Source: CAXMQS01 sp964195995
Lineage (GTDB): Bacteria; Actinomycetota; Acidimicrobiia; Spongiisociales; JAOTWH01
Assembly (NCBI GenBank): GCA_964195995.1
Contig: CAXMQS010000011.1
Span: 1 to 12,863 of the forward strand
Reading direction: 5' to 3'
Length of the DNA stretch: 12,863 bases
The notes beneath the pieces were generated by a model. The model ran no database searches. It had not been told where the DNA came from and saw only the letters and a list, made by a program, of their open reading frames with translations. The translations under genes were made by a program, and so were the position numbers. Positions 5,908 through 12,227 of the stretch are shown here, piece after piece; positions within the stretch are counted from its first letter, which is position 1; every line of letters begins with the position of its first letter.

Positions 5908-6891
5908 CTAACCGGCTGCCTCTAGTAACGCCTTGCCCGTGGTGCTACGACCTTGCAAGGCGCGATGAGCATCGGCTGCAGCAGACAGAGCGAATCGAGC
6001 TCCGACTCGAACTTCGAGCGTTCCTTCGCCGATCCACTTGAAGAGGTCTCTGGAGCGTTGTTCCAGCTGTTCTCGAGTGGCGATGTAATCGAAGAGGGTC
6101 GGCCGGGTGACGTAAAGCGAACCGAGCCGCATCAGAGCCAGCGCGTCGACAGGGGGTGGCGGGCCACTGGAGTTCCCGAAGGTGACCATTACGCCGCGGC
6201 GCCGCAGTAGCTCAAGCCCTCTCTCGAACGTGTCAGCACCAACCCCGTCGTAGATAACGGCCAGCGGTTTGGGGCCGGCGATCTCTTCGATGGCATCCTT
6301 GAAGTCGGTGTCGGTGTAGTTGACGACGTGGTCGGCTCCGGCGGCCGCTGCCACCCGGGCCTTCTCTGCCGTTCCCACCGTGGCGAACACCGAGGCACCC
6401 CGTGCCTTTGCCATCTGTATCAGCAGCAGGCCAACGCCGCCCGCCCCCGCATGAATCAGGCAGGCGTCGCCTTCTGCCAGCGGATAAGTGTCGTGAGACA
6501 GGTAGTGAGCCGTCATGCCCTGCAGCATCACGGCTGCTGCCAGGTCGAGCGGCACGCCTTGCGGGACCTCGATGAGCTTGTCGGCGTCTATCAGACGCTT
6601 CTCGGCGTACGACCCCAACGAGCCCGACCAGGCAACGCGTGCTCCAACATCCAGAAACACGTCGGACGCAACCGCCTCAACGACACCAGAGCCCTCGACG
6701 CCCGGAGTGAACGGCAGATCCAGCGGATAGAGCCCATCGCGCTGATAGATGTCGATGAAGTTGACGCCGGCGGCTGCGACCTTGACCAGCGCCTCGCCGG
6801 GGCCTGGGTCGCCCACGGTTGTTTCTGTCCACTCGAGCACCTCGGGACCGCCGTTGGCGGTGACAACGATGGTGCCGGTCGTCTCCGTCAT
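5908..6891 (-). CDS. Zinc-independent quinone oxidoreductase (medium-chain dehydrogenase/reductase)
   Basis: A 327-residue NADPH-dependent quinone reductase-like enzyme of the MDR superfamily, reducing quinones or other alpha,beta-unsaturated carbonyls in the cytosol. Seen: the N-terminal GroES-like catalytic domain with the QOR signature VNFIDIYQRDGLYPLDLP (43-60) and PGVEGSGVVEAV, then the Rossmann segment HAGAGGVGLLLIQMAKARGA (about 146-165), a GADHVVNY segment after the second strand, and DGVG (about 216). The structural and catalytic zinc cysteines of alcohol dehydrogenases are absent, as in QORs. Start: ATG at 6889-6891 with GGAGG a few bases upstream; a longer frame to 6948 lacks such support. 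It is followed after 9 nt by the selenoprotein peroxiredoxin gene in the same frame, suggesting an oxidative-stress pair, and is preceded by the CoxG remnant. Confidence 0.92.
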   Translation of the reverse strand: MTETTGTIVVTANGGPEVLEWTETTVGDPGPGEALVKVAAAGVNFIDIYQRDGLYPLDLPFTPGVEGSGVVEAVASDVFLDVGARVAWSGSLGSYAEKRLIDADKLIEVPQGVPLDLAAAVMLQGMTAHYLSHDTYPLAEGDACLIHAGAGGVGLLLIQMAKARGASVFATVGTAEKARVAAAAGADHVVNYTDTDFKDAIEEIAGPKPLAVIYDGVGADTFERGLELLRRRGVMVTFGNSSGPPPPVDALALMRLGSLYVTRPTLFDYIATREQLEQRSRDLFKWIGEGTLEVRVGARFALSAAADAHRALQGRSTTGKALLEAAG

Positions 6892-6948
6892 GAGGCCTCC
6901 GCAGTCGAAGAAGCCGAGGCTACAGGAGCCGAGCCGCCACCGATCCAT

Positions 6949-7175
6949 TCAGACGGGCTGAACGCCGTAGACGGCAACAGTGATTGGCGCCAGGCGCTGA
7001 ACAATGCCGTCCGATCCGAGCCGCGAGTCGAGGTAGGTGCTCAGCTCGGGCTCCCCCGAGGTAACGCGCCGCCACCCGCGACCGGGGAGGCACTGAGCGA
7101 CGGAGGGAACATCCTGGACCACGTGCCATACGGCGTCTAGGGACCCATCACCTCGAGATGATCGCTGATCTTCAC
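6949..7175 (-). pseudogene. coxG: Frameshifted CoxG/SRPBCC-family remnant
   Basis: CoxG proteins are SRPBCC-fold proteins that accompany CO dehydrogenase and anchor or assist it at the membrane. From a GTG at 7173-7175, overlapping the stop of the XdhC-YHS gene as GTGA, the frame reads MKISDHLEV and then hits TAG (7137-7139). In the neighbouring frame the sequence continues LDAVWHVVQDVPSVAQCLPG, which matches the CoxG N-terminal pattern (MKI..., DAVW..L.D...VA.CLPG). Restoring one G at GTG(G)AT near 7149 joins the two into a typical N-terminus. After CLPG the frame stays open for 43 more residues to a TGA at 6949-6951, but I see no further CoxG similarity, and the full family length (about 150 or more residues) is missing. 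It is therefore a broken and truncated copy. Alternatively the second frame is a separate short gene starting at an internal GTG (7120-7122). Confidence 0.6.
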
Positions 7176-8098
7176 TTGGCGCCGGCTACGAAATTGGCCG
7201 GATTTGCCTCGAAGGCCTTCTGACAGCTGGGAGCGCAGAAGTAGTACTTGGAGCCGTCATGCTCGCTGATGAAGTGGGCAGTGTCGACATCAACAGTCAT
7301 CTCGCATACCGGATCGATCGCCGTCTCCGGCTGCGCGACTGCCACCCCTGTGGTTAAGCCGCCGACCGCCTTCAGTGCAACGATCTCGGCAAGCACGGCA
7401 ACGGCAATCTCGACATGATCAATGCTCCCGAGGTCGAGTCCGGCAGGGGCGTGGATGCGGGTGAGTGCCTCGTCGGTCGAACCGCGGCTACGCAGATACT
7501 CGATTACGGCGTCGGCCCGCTTATGTGACGCCACCAGACCGAGGTATCCGGCCGGGGTCGCCAGCGCGGATTCCAGAGCCACCTCGTCGTAGTGGCCTTG
7601 AGTCGCCACCACCACGAAGTCGCGCTCGGTCACCGAACCCAGGTCGATCGCACCTTCTTCGTCATCAACGCGACGGGAGCGCCATCCCAGCGACTCCCCC
7701 ATCGCGACCAACGCTTCCGCTGCCGGAGAGCGACCAATTACGACAAGCTGCGGTGACGGGATCACCGGGTCCAGGTATACCTCCATAGCTCCCTCACTTT
7801 CGCAGGCCATCGGCACTGCCACAACGCCTTCTCCCGATCTGGTCCCGAACTCCTCAGGCGATCCGAGCTGTAGGAGTCGCGGCTGGCCATCGACGAGTGC
7901 AGCCAAAGCCTCCCGTACGACAGTCGGCTCGGCGCAGGCACCACCCAACCAGCCGCTGATCCGGCCGTCTGGACTCACCAAGGCAGAGGCTCCCGCCTTG
8001 CCCGAAGACGGGCCGCGGCGCCACACCACGGTGGCCAGCACGAAGGGCTTGCCCTCCGAAGACCACTCCGCTGCCTGGCGTAGCCCCTTGTTACTCAC
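7172..8098 (-). CDS. XdhC/CoxI-family molybdenum-hydroxylase maturation protein with C-terminal YHS domain
   Basis: XdhC-family proteins bind molybdopterin cofactor and help sulfurate it and insert it into xanthine dehydrogenase- or CO dehydrogenase-type enzymes. This 308-residue protein has the N-terminal XdhC/CoxI domain with VVWRRGPSSGKAGA (24-37) and the GWLGGACAE motif (49-57; Cys55). A Rossmann domain starts at PQLVVIGRSPAAEAL (116-130), runs through VVATQGHYDE and GYLGLVASHKRA, and ends in the family signature AGLDLGS...EIAVAVLAEIVAL (219-242). A YHS domain follows (about 261-304): DPVCEMTV, YYFCAPSCQKAF, with Cys265, Cys288 and Cys292, usually linked to metal binding. The start is GTG (8096-8098) with AAGGGG about 10 nt upstream. 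The YHS fusion is not part of the standard XdhC layout. The gene is divergent from a second XdhC gene and overlaps the CoxG remnant. Confidence 0.9.
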   Translation of the reverse strand: MSNKGLRQAAEWSSEGKPFVLATVVWRRGPSSGKAGASALVSPDGRISGWLGGACAEPTVVREALAALVDGQPRLLQLGSPEEFGTRSGEGVVAVPMACESEGAMEVYLDPVIPSPQLVVIGRSPAAEALVAMGESLGWRSRRVDDEEGAIDLGSVTERDFVVVATQGHYDEVALESALATPAGYLGLVASHKRADAVIEYLRSRGSTDEALTRIHAPAGLDLGSIDHVEIAVAVLAEIVALKAVGGLTTGVAVAQPETAIDPVCEMTVDVDTAHFISEHDGSKYYFCAPSCQKAFEANPANFVAGAK

Positions 8099-8159
8099 GG
8101 CGTGCTACCCCTTGTCCCAGGACCATCTAGACACAGTACCCGTGGGATGGCTGTAACGC

Positions 8160-8191
8160 CGTCTGCCAGACGTTCGGCCTCGCCAAGGCCG
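8160..8191. promoter_or_regulatory. Two adjacent inverted repeats between the divergent XdhC genes
   Basis: CGTCTG-C-CAGACG (8160-8172) is a perfect 6-1-6 palindrome. CGGCCT-CGCCA-AGGCCG (8175-8191... spacer 8181-8185) follows immediately. Both lie in the 150-bp gap between the divergent XdhC-family genes, where promoters for both directions must reside. A shared operator is plausible; short GC-rich dyads can also occur by chance in this genome. Confidence 0.35.
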
Positions 8192-8248
8192 CGAAAGTCC
8201 TCGCCTTAGACCGCGCCAGCAGTCTCAGGGGGCGGGTAAAATCCACCC

Positions 8249-9160
8249 ATGTACGGCATAGCGTTGAGTGTTTCTGGGTGTATCCGCGCTGGGACTCGCG
8301 TTGATGTCGCATGGATCGTCGACCGGCATCAGGCGGAGCCCTCCGACCCCAACGAGGCCCTAGCGATAACGCCCGGTGGAGGGCGCGTGGGGTCGCTCAT
8401 GTCAGGAGCTCTCGACGGGCAGCTCATCGAGTTGGCCTCGGTCCAGGGCCGTCAGGGCCGACTGTGCAAGCTCGACATCGGTTCGAACGACGCCGCCATC
8501 TCGGGCGTCGAGCCCGCAGCAGGGATCGGCTGCATGCTGGTTCCGGCGTCCGAGCTCCCAGACGATCTCTGGCAACAGCTCCTTGACCGTGAGCCGACGT
8601 GTCTCGTCAGCCAATTGGATGGCGACTTCGTTACCAGCACGGTGTTGTACACCTCCGACACGATCAGCGGTGCCGTCGACAGCGCACGTCGTATGTTCGG
8701 CCACGGAGCCAGCATCACGGAGATCTTCGAAGACACTGTGGTCACCGTTCTGTGGCCGACATCCACCCTGGTCATCGTGGGGGGTGGAGAGATCGCCGAC
8801 TCGTTGCGGCGGCTCGCCTCGGCGATGGGTTGGCAGTCCGTCACCGCAGGGAACCCGCGTGAAGCTTCGGGGCTCATCGCTGGCCTGTCGCCACTCGACA
8901 GTGTTGTTGTCCTTGGCCATGATCTCGAATTGAGTGGCGAAGGGTTGATGGCGGCCCTTGAGAGCGACGTCGGGTACATCGGTGGCGTCGGGCCGAAGCA
9001 TCTACAAGAGAGTCGGTCCGACTGGTTGGCCTACAGAGGGTTCACCGATCTGAGTCGGATCCGGGAGCGAGCCGGGCTCGATATCGGCGCGCGAAACCCT
9101 CAGGAAATCGCGCTTGCAATTGCCGCCGAGATAGTCGCCACACAAACGGCATCGGCCTGA
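8249..9160 (+). CDS. XdhC-family protein (second, divergent paralogue)
   Basis: A 303-residue protein with the two-domain XdhC layout. The N-terminal domain has VDVAWIVDRH and a shortened motif GSLMSGALDGQLIE (48-61), where typical members have a GG-Cys motif; the cysteine is replaced. A Rossmann domain opens at STLVIVGGGEIADSLRRLASAMGW (172-195) and ends with the strong family signature RAGLDIGARNPQEIALAIAAEIVA (274-297). No YHS domain is present. It is expected to act in maturation of a molybdenum hydroxylase, perhaps in a pair with the divergently encoded XdhC-YHS protein, as CO dehydrogenase clusters often carry two such proteins (CoxF and CoxI). The start is ATG at 8249 with a GGGGGCGGG stretch upstream at suboptimal spacing. 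It is the only plus-strand gene among minus-strand Cox-type genes and converges on the GIY-YIG gene. Confidence 0.85.
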   Translation: MYGIALSVSGCIRAGTRVDVAWIVDRHQAEPSDPNEALAITPGGGRVGSLMSGALDGQLIELASVQGRQGRLCKLDIGSNDAAISGVEPAAGIGCMLVPASELPDDLWQQLLDREPTCLVSQLDGDFVTSTVLYTSDTISGAVDSARRMFGHGASITEIFEDTVVTVLWPTSTLVIVGGGEIADSLRRLASAMGWQSVTAGNPREASGLIAGLSPLDSVVVLGHDLELSGEGLMAALESDVGYIGGVGPKHLQESRSDWLAYRGFTDLSRIRERAGLDIGARNPQEIALAIAAEIVATQTASA

Positions 9161-9170
9161 CTCTTGGCCT

Positions 9171-9605
9171 TCACGTCGAAGGGTCTCGCTCGGTGGTGAG
9201 AGGTCCCGTCGTCGGCGCGATGTAGCTACCGATCCATTCGTCCTTCCACACTTGCTCGTACTGCTCTGGGTTGCACCCGGGCTTGTAGACCGCAATCAAC
9301 TCGTTGGTGATCTGCTCGCGATGCGACGGCAACCCGCCCGGCACTTCATAGGTGCAGATGTGTAGGTTCCAGCGATCCCCGGCGCGCTTCTTCCAGCACG
9401 CTGCTTGCGGGTGCCGGAAGGGAAGGTGTTCGCGAGACAGGTCGTCGGAGTGGCCAACATAGACGACGGCGAATTCCTGGGGTTTAGCGTCGGCGTCTGG
9501 TCGATACATGACGGCGTAAACGGCGGCAATGGCCGGAGGGGTCCATCCCGCCAGCAGCCGCGGCCCTTCGAAGGGGTAACCAGCCAGCGATCCCAGGCGA
9601 ATCAC
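9171..9605 (-). CDS. GIY-YIG-like domain protein
   Basis: A 144-residue soluble protein whose core resembles the GIY-YIG fold of nucleases: AVYAVMY (28-34) in place of GIY, VVYVGHSDDLSRE (47-59) in place of YIG with its following helix, and ELIAVYKPGCN (102-112) matching the conserved E...LI...P..N segment. The first motif lacks the usual Gly-Ile, so nuclease activity is uncertain. The C-terminal region KDEWIGSYIAPTTGPLTTERDP appears specific to this subgroup. I chose the GTG at 9603-9605 because it overlaps the stop of the preceding 94-residue gene (TGA 9602-9604) as GTGA and yields MIRLGSLAGYPFEGP; a longer frame to 9662 would overlap that gene. Being the last member of the CoxD-CoxE run suggests co-transcription, not necessarily a shared role. 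Confidence 0.75.
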   Translation of the reverse strand: MIRLGSLAGYPFEGPRLLAGWTPPAIAAVYAVMYRPDADAKPQEFAVVYVGHSDDLSREHLPFRHPQAACWKKRAGDRWNLHICTYEVPGGLPSHREQITNELIAVYKPGCNPEQYEQVWKDEWIGSYIAPTTGPLTTERDPST

Positions 9606-9886
9606 GCGTCGTCCGACAAATCTTCGTCCTCGCTGATCACACCGGTGTGGGTGATCGGCCACACCGGAAGGTCTGCCTGCGCCGCCGCCGACTCGAACGC
9701 TAGAACCGCCAGATCGACGGCCTCCTCGGCCGAGCCGGCCTCGACGCTGAGCTGCGCGCCATAGGCCATCGTTCCCATCCCGGACGCGATTCCGCCCATT
9801 GGTGCCACCGCATCGGCCAACTCGACGATCTCCGCGAGTTCGAGGGCTCGGTCACCTTCGGCCTGCAGGGAGACGCTCCACTTCAT
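9602..9886 (-). CDS. Small protein of unknown function (94 aa) downstream of CoxE
   Basis: I cannot name a function for this 94-residue acidic protein. It begins MKWSVSLQAEGDRAL, with helical stretches LELAEIVELADAVAP and AEEAVDLAVLAFESAAAQA, a Gly/Met-rich turn GGIASGMGTMAYGAQLSVEA and a very acidic tail (EDEDLSDD). No signal peptide, membrane segment or cysteine is seen. The alternation of strands and helices is compatible with a small alpha/beta ferredoxin-like fold; that is only an impression. The ATG at 9884-9886 lies 4 bp after the CoxE stop, and its own stop overlaps the start of the GIY-YIG gene, so it is tightly embedded in a minus-strand operon, which supports it being a real gene. 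Confidence 0.72.
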   Translation of the reverse strand: MKWSVSLQAEGDRALELAEIVELADAVAPMGGIASGMGTMAYGAQLSVEAGSAEEAVDLAVLAFESAAAQADLPVWPITHTGVISEDEDLSDDA

Positions 9887-9890
9887 GTCC

Positions 9891-11006
9891 TCAACGCAGT
9901 TCGGGAACAGTCGCGGCGAACTTCTCGAGGCTGCGGAGGTTGTGTCCCGAAACGACGGTGTCGATGAATGGGGCTGCCGCCATCATGCCGAGCGTGCTTG
10001 GCCTGAAGTCCTCGTCGTCGCCCTTGTGTGGGTTCATCCACACGACGCGATGTGACAGACGTGAGAGTCGCTCCATGGCCGTGGCGAGTACGGCCGGATC
10101 GCCTCTGTCGAGTCCGTCGGAACAGATCACGACGATCGAGCCCCGGCTCAATCGACCCCAGTGGCGAACAAACTCGTCGAGCGACTCGCCGATGCGCGTG
10201 CCGCCGTCCCAGTCGAACACCTCACGGGCGGCGTGCTCCAATGCCTCGTCGGGCAGTCGCCGATCGATTGCTGAAGTGATACGAGTCAGCCGTGTTCCAA
10301 AACAGAAGACCTCGACGCGCCCGGCGGCGCGTCTTGTGGAGTAGGCGAACTGCAGCAGGTTGCGCGAGTAGTCCGACATCGATCCAGAGACATCGAGGAT
10401 GAGCACTAAGGGTCTGACGCGCAGTTTGCGGCCAGTCCAGAACAGCCTCGGTGGTTCGCGGTGCATGCGCATCGTTTCTCGCACCGTCCGTCGCATGTCA
10501 GGTCGTCCTCTGGTCTTGTCCGCAACGCGCCTGCGGCTTCGCCGCTGCGGTGGGGTGAGGCGGATGCGAGCCATGATGCGCCTGAGTGCTCTGAGTTCCT
10601 CCGGCGTGCACTCCGAGAACGACTTGTGCCGCCAGATCTCAGCATCGGCGCCGACCAGGCCCATGGCGATCTTGGTGTCGTCCTGCTCTTCCCCAGTCCC
10701 GCGTTCATTGTCCGGGACTTGCAGAACTGCAGAGCTATCCGTCGAGTCTGGCGGCATGGGCTCGTCGGGCAGCGGGTCTGACTGGTCGAGAAAGAAGCGA
10801 CGAAATACTCTGTCATAGACAGGAATTTGATCGCGCCTTGTGACCATCGTCGTTCGCCCACTCCAATAAAGATCCTGGATCTCTCCCGGGTTGAGTGCAG
10901 CGGCCGCGGCACAGAACGTCATGACGTCGCCGGACCCGATTGAAAGGCCTTCGGCCCGCAACGCGTGGCCGAATAGGACGAGCCTCTCTACAAGACCGTC
11001 AGGCAT
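9891..11006 (-). CDS. coxE: CoxE-family VWA-domain protein
   Basis: CoxE proteins work with the AAA+ ATPase CoxD in post-translational maturation of CO dehydrogenase-type molybdenum enzymes (assembly of the [CuSMoO2] centre in Oligotropha). This 371-residue cytosolic protein has an N-terminal helical CoxE region (about 1-195, including VERLVLFGHALRAEGL and a basic RRRVADKTRGRPDMRRTVRETMR segment) and a von Willebrand factor A domain (about 197-355). The metal-ion-dependent adhesion site is complete: DVSGS (205-209), Thr270 in DGGTRIGESL and Asp297 in VICSDGLDRGDP. The ATG at 11004-11006 overlaps the end of coxD by 8 bp, which fixes the start; the frame is open further upstream to 11156 but inside coxD. 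It forms the classic MoxR-VWA pair. Confidence 0.9.
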   Translation of the reverse strand: MPDGLVERLVLFGHALRAEGLSIGSGDVMTFCAAAAALNPGEIQDLYWSGRTTMVTRRDQIPVYDRVFRRFFLDQSDPLPDEPMPPDSTDSSAVLQVPDNERGTGEEQDDTKIAMGLVGADAEIWRHKSFSECTPEELRALRRIMARIRLTPPQRRSRRRVADKTRGRPDMRRTVRETMRMHREPPRLFWTGRKLRVRPLVLILDVSGSMSDYSRNLLQFAYSTRRAAGRVEVFCFGTRLTRITSAIDRRLPDEALEHAAREVFDWDGGTRIGESLDEFVRHWGRLSRGSIVVICSDGLDRGDPAVLATAMERLSRLSHRVVWMNPHKGDDEDFRPSTLGMMAAAPFIDTVVSGHNLRSLEKFAATVPELR

Positions 11007-11892
11007 CAGAGATGACAGCCGGGAGATCGCTGTACACCTCGTTGAGGTCGTCCCGGTCCTTGATGACCGCCCCGAGCGTGTCGCGTGCTTCTTCAACCTC
11101 GAGGTCCGTGGCGCCAACCACTTCCAGGGCTGCCACCCAGTCCAGGGTCTCGGCAACTCCGGGCGGCTTCGCCAGCTCCATGTCGCGCAGACGGTTAACG
11201 GCGGCGACCACCTTGCGGGTCAGCGTTTCGGAAACCTCGGGCAGCCGGACTCTGACGATTGCCACCTCCTGCTCGACGCCGGGGTAGCCGATCCAGTGGT
11301 AGAGACAACGCCGCTTTAGCGCATCATGGAGCTCCCTGGTGCGATTCGAGGTGAGGATCACGATTGGTGGCGACTTAGCGATGACAGTTCCTACCTCGGG
11401 GATGGTGATCTGGAAGTCGGACAGCAGCTCGAGAAGAAACGCTTCGAACTCATCGTCCGCACGGTCGATCTCGTCGATCAACAAAACACATTGATCTCCG
11501 GCCCGAACTGCCTCCAACAGGGGACGCTCGAGGAGGAACTTCTCTGTGAAGAGCCCATCGACGGCGTCGTCGCCCTGAATTTCGTGCTCGCCCAGAGCAC
11601 GAATCTGCAACATCTGACGGGCGTAGTCCCACTCGTACAACGCCTGATGTGTATCAATGCCCTCATAGCACTGGAGCCGGATCAAGCGGCGGTCAAGGAC
11701 CGTGGACAGCACCTTGGCGAGCTCGGTCTTGCCGACGCCGACCTCGCCTTCAAGTAGCAGCGGGCGCCCAAGCTCGAGAGCGATGAACAATGCTGTCGCC
11801 GTACCGCGGTCGGCCAGATAGTCGCCGGTTCGGAGGATCTCGGTTAGCTCGACGACACTTTCTCGACCGTGACTGTCGTTGTCCCCGGTCAT
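10999..11892 (-). CDS. coxD: CoxD-like MoxR-family AAA+ ATPase
   Basis: A 297-residue AAA+ ATPase of the MoxR/CoxD type, a chaperone that works with its VWA partner in metal-centre assembly. Seen: Walker A GEVGVGKT (49-56), Walker B VLLIDEID (136-143), sensor 1 in VILTSNRTRELHD (178-190, Asn183) and the arginine-rich LKRRC (192-196), followed by a helical lid domain. LEGEVGVGKTELAK, YEGIDTHQALYEWDYARQ and FTEKFLLERPLLEA are typical of CoxD-like MoxR proteins. The start ATG (11890-11892) lies 16 bp after the stop of the 86-residue gene; the open frame to 12111 overlaps that gene and is rejected. It overlaps coxE by 8 bp. A role in CO dehydrogenase-like maturation is inferred from the neighbouring XdhC and CoxE genes; MoxR-VWA pairs also serve other systems. 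Confidence 0.9.
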   Translation of the reverse strand: MTGDNDSHGRESVVELTEILRTGDYLADRGTATALFIALELGRPLLLEGEVGVGKTELAKVLSTVLDRRLIRLQCYEGIDTHQALYEWDYARQMLQIRALGEHEIQGDDAVDGLFTEKFLLERPLLEAVRAGDQCVLLIDEIDRADDEFEAFLLELLSDFQITIPEVGTVIAKSPPIVILTSNRTRELHDALKRRCLYHWIGYPGVEQEVAIVRVRLPEVSETLTRKVVAAVNRLRDMELAKPPGVAETLDWVAALEVVGATDLEVEEARDTLGAVIKDRDDLNEVYSDLPAVISDA

Positions 11893-11908
11893 CTTCGAAC
11901 CCAGGACG

Positions 11909-12169
11909 TCAGCTGGACGTCTGGGGGCCGAGCACCAGGTCGCGAATCGAGTCGCCCGAGGTGTTGAGCTTTCCCTCGCGTGCCAGCGTTTCGCGCCAGG
12001 CTGCCGGTACGTCGCCACCCTCTTCCGCGAACCCATCGAAGCTGAACTCACGCGCATTGCGACAGACCCGGTTGGGATTGCAGTCTTCGTGAAGGCTGCT
12101 CTCTGCGGCATCCGCGGACGACCACATTGTGTGGGTCACGTCATCGGTGTGATCGCTATCGGGGGTCAT
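11909..12169 (-). CDS. Small protein of unknown function (86 aa) upstream of CoxD
   Basis: I do not recognise this 86-residue, hydrophilic, acidic protein. It has no membrane segment. A possible metal-binding stretch lies in the middle: HEDCNPNRVC (27-36), with two cysteines six apart and a histidine, then NAREFSFDGFAEEGGDVPAAWRETLAREGKLNTSGDSIRDLVLG. The start ATG (12167-12169) has GAGG seven bases upstream. The gene ends 16 bp before coxD and starts 58 bp after the membrane protein gene, so it looks like the second or first member of the CoxD-CoxE operon. The open frame, ribosome site and tight spacing are the evidence that it is real. Confidence 0.62.
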   Translation of the reverse strand: MTPDSDHTDDVTHTMWSSADAAESSLHEDCNPNRVCRNAREFSFDGFAEEGGDVPAAWRETLAREGKLNTSGDSIRDLVLGPQTSS

Positions 12170-12227
12170 CGGTTTGCCTCCATAGTCGCCAAGTGTACCG
12201 CATGCTCACGAGCCACGCTGGGCGGCT

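Noticed and set aside
6328..7140. 270-codon plus-strand open frame across the quinone reductase and CoxG remnant
   Set aside because: It is an antisense shadow of the quinone reductase with no family features; the minus frame has a complete MDR fold and a GGAGG site.
9891..11156. Extended CoxE start at 11156
   Set aside because: The added 50 residues lie inside coxD in another frame and are Arg/Thr/Ser-rich shadow sequence; ATG 11006 gives the usual short overlap.
10999..12111. Extended CoxD start at 12111
   Set aside because: The added 73 residues overlap the 86-residue gene in another frame and show no MoxR similarity; ATG 11892 gives a normal N-terminus.
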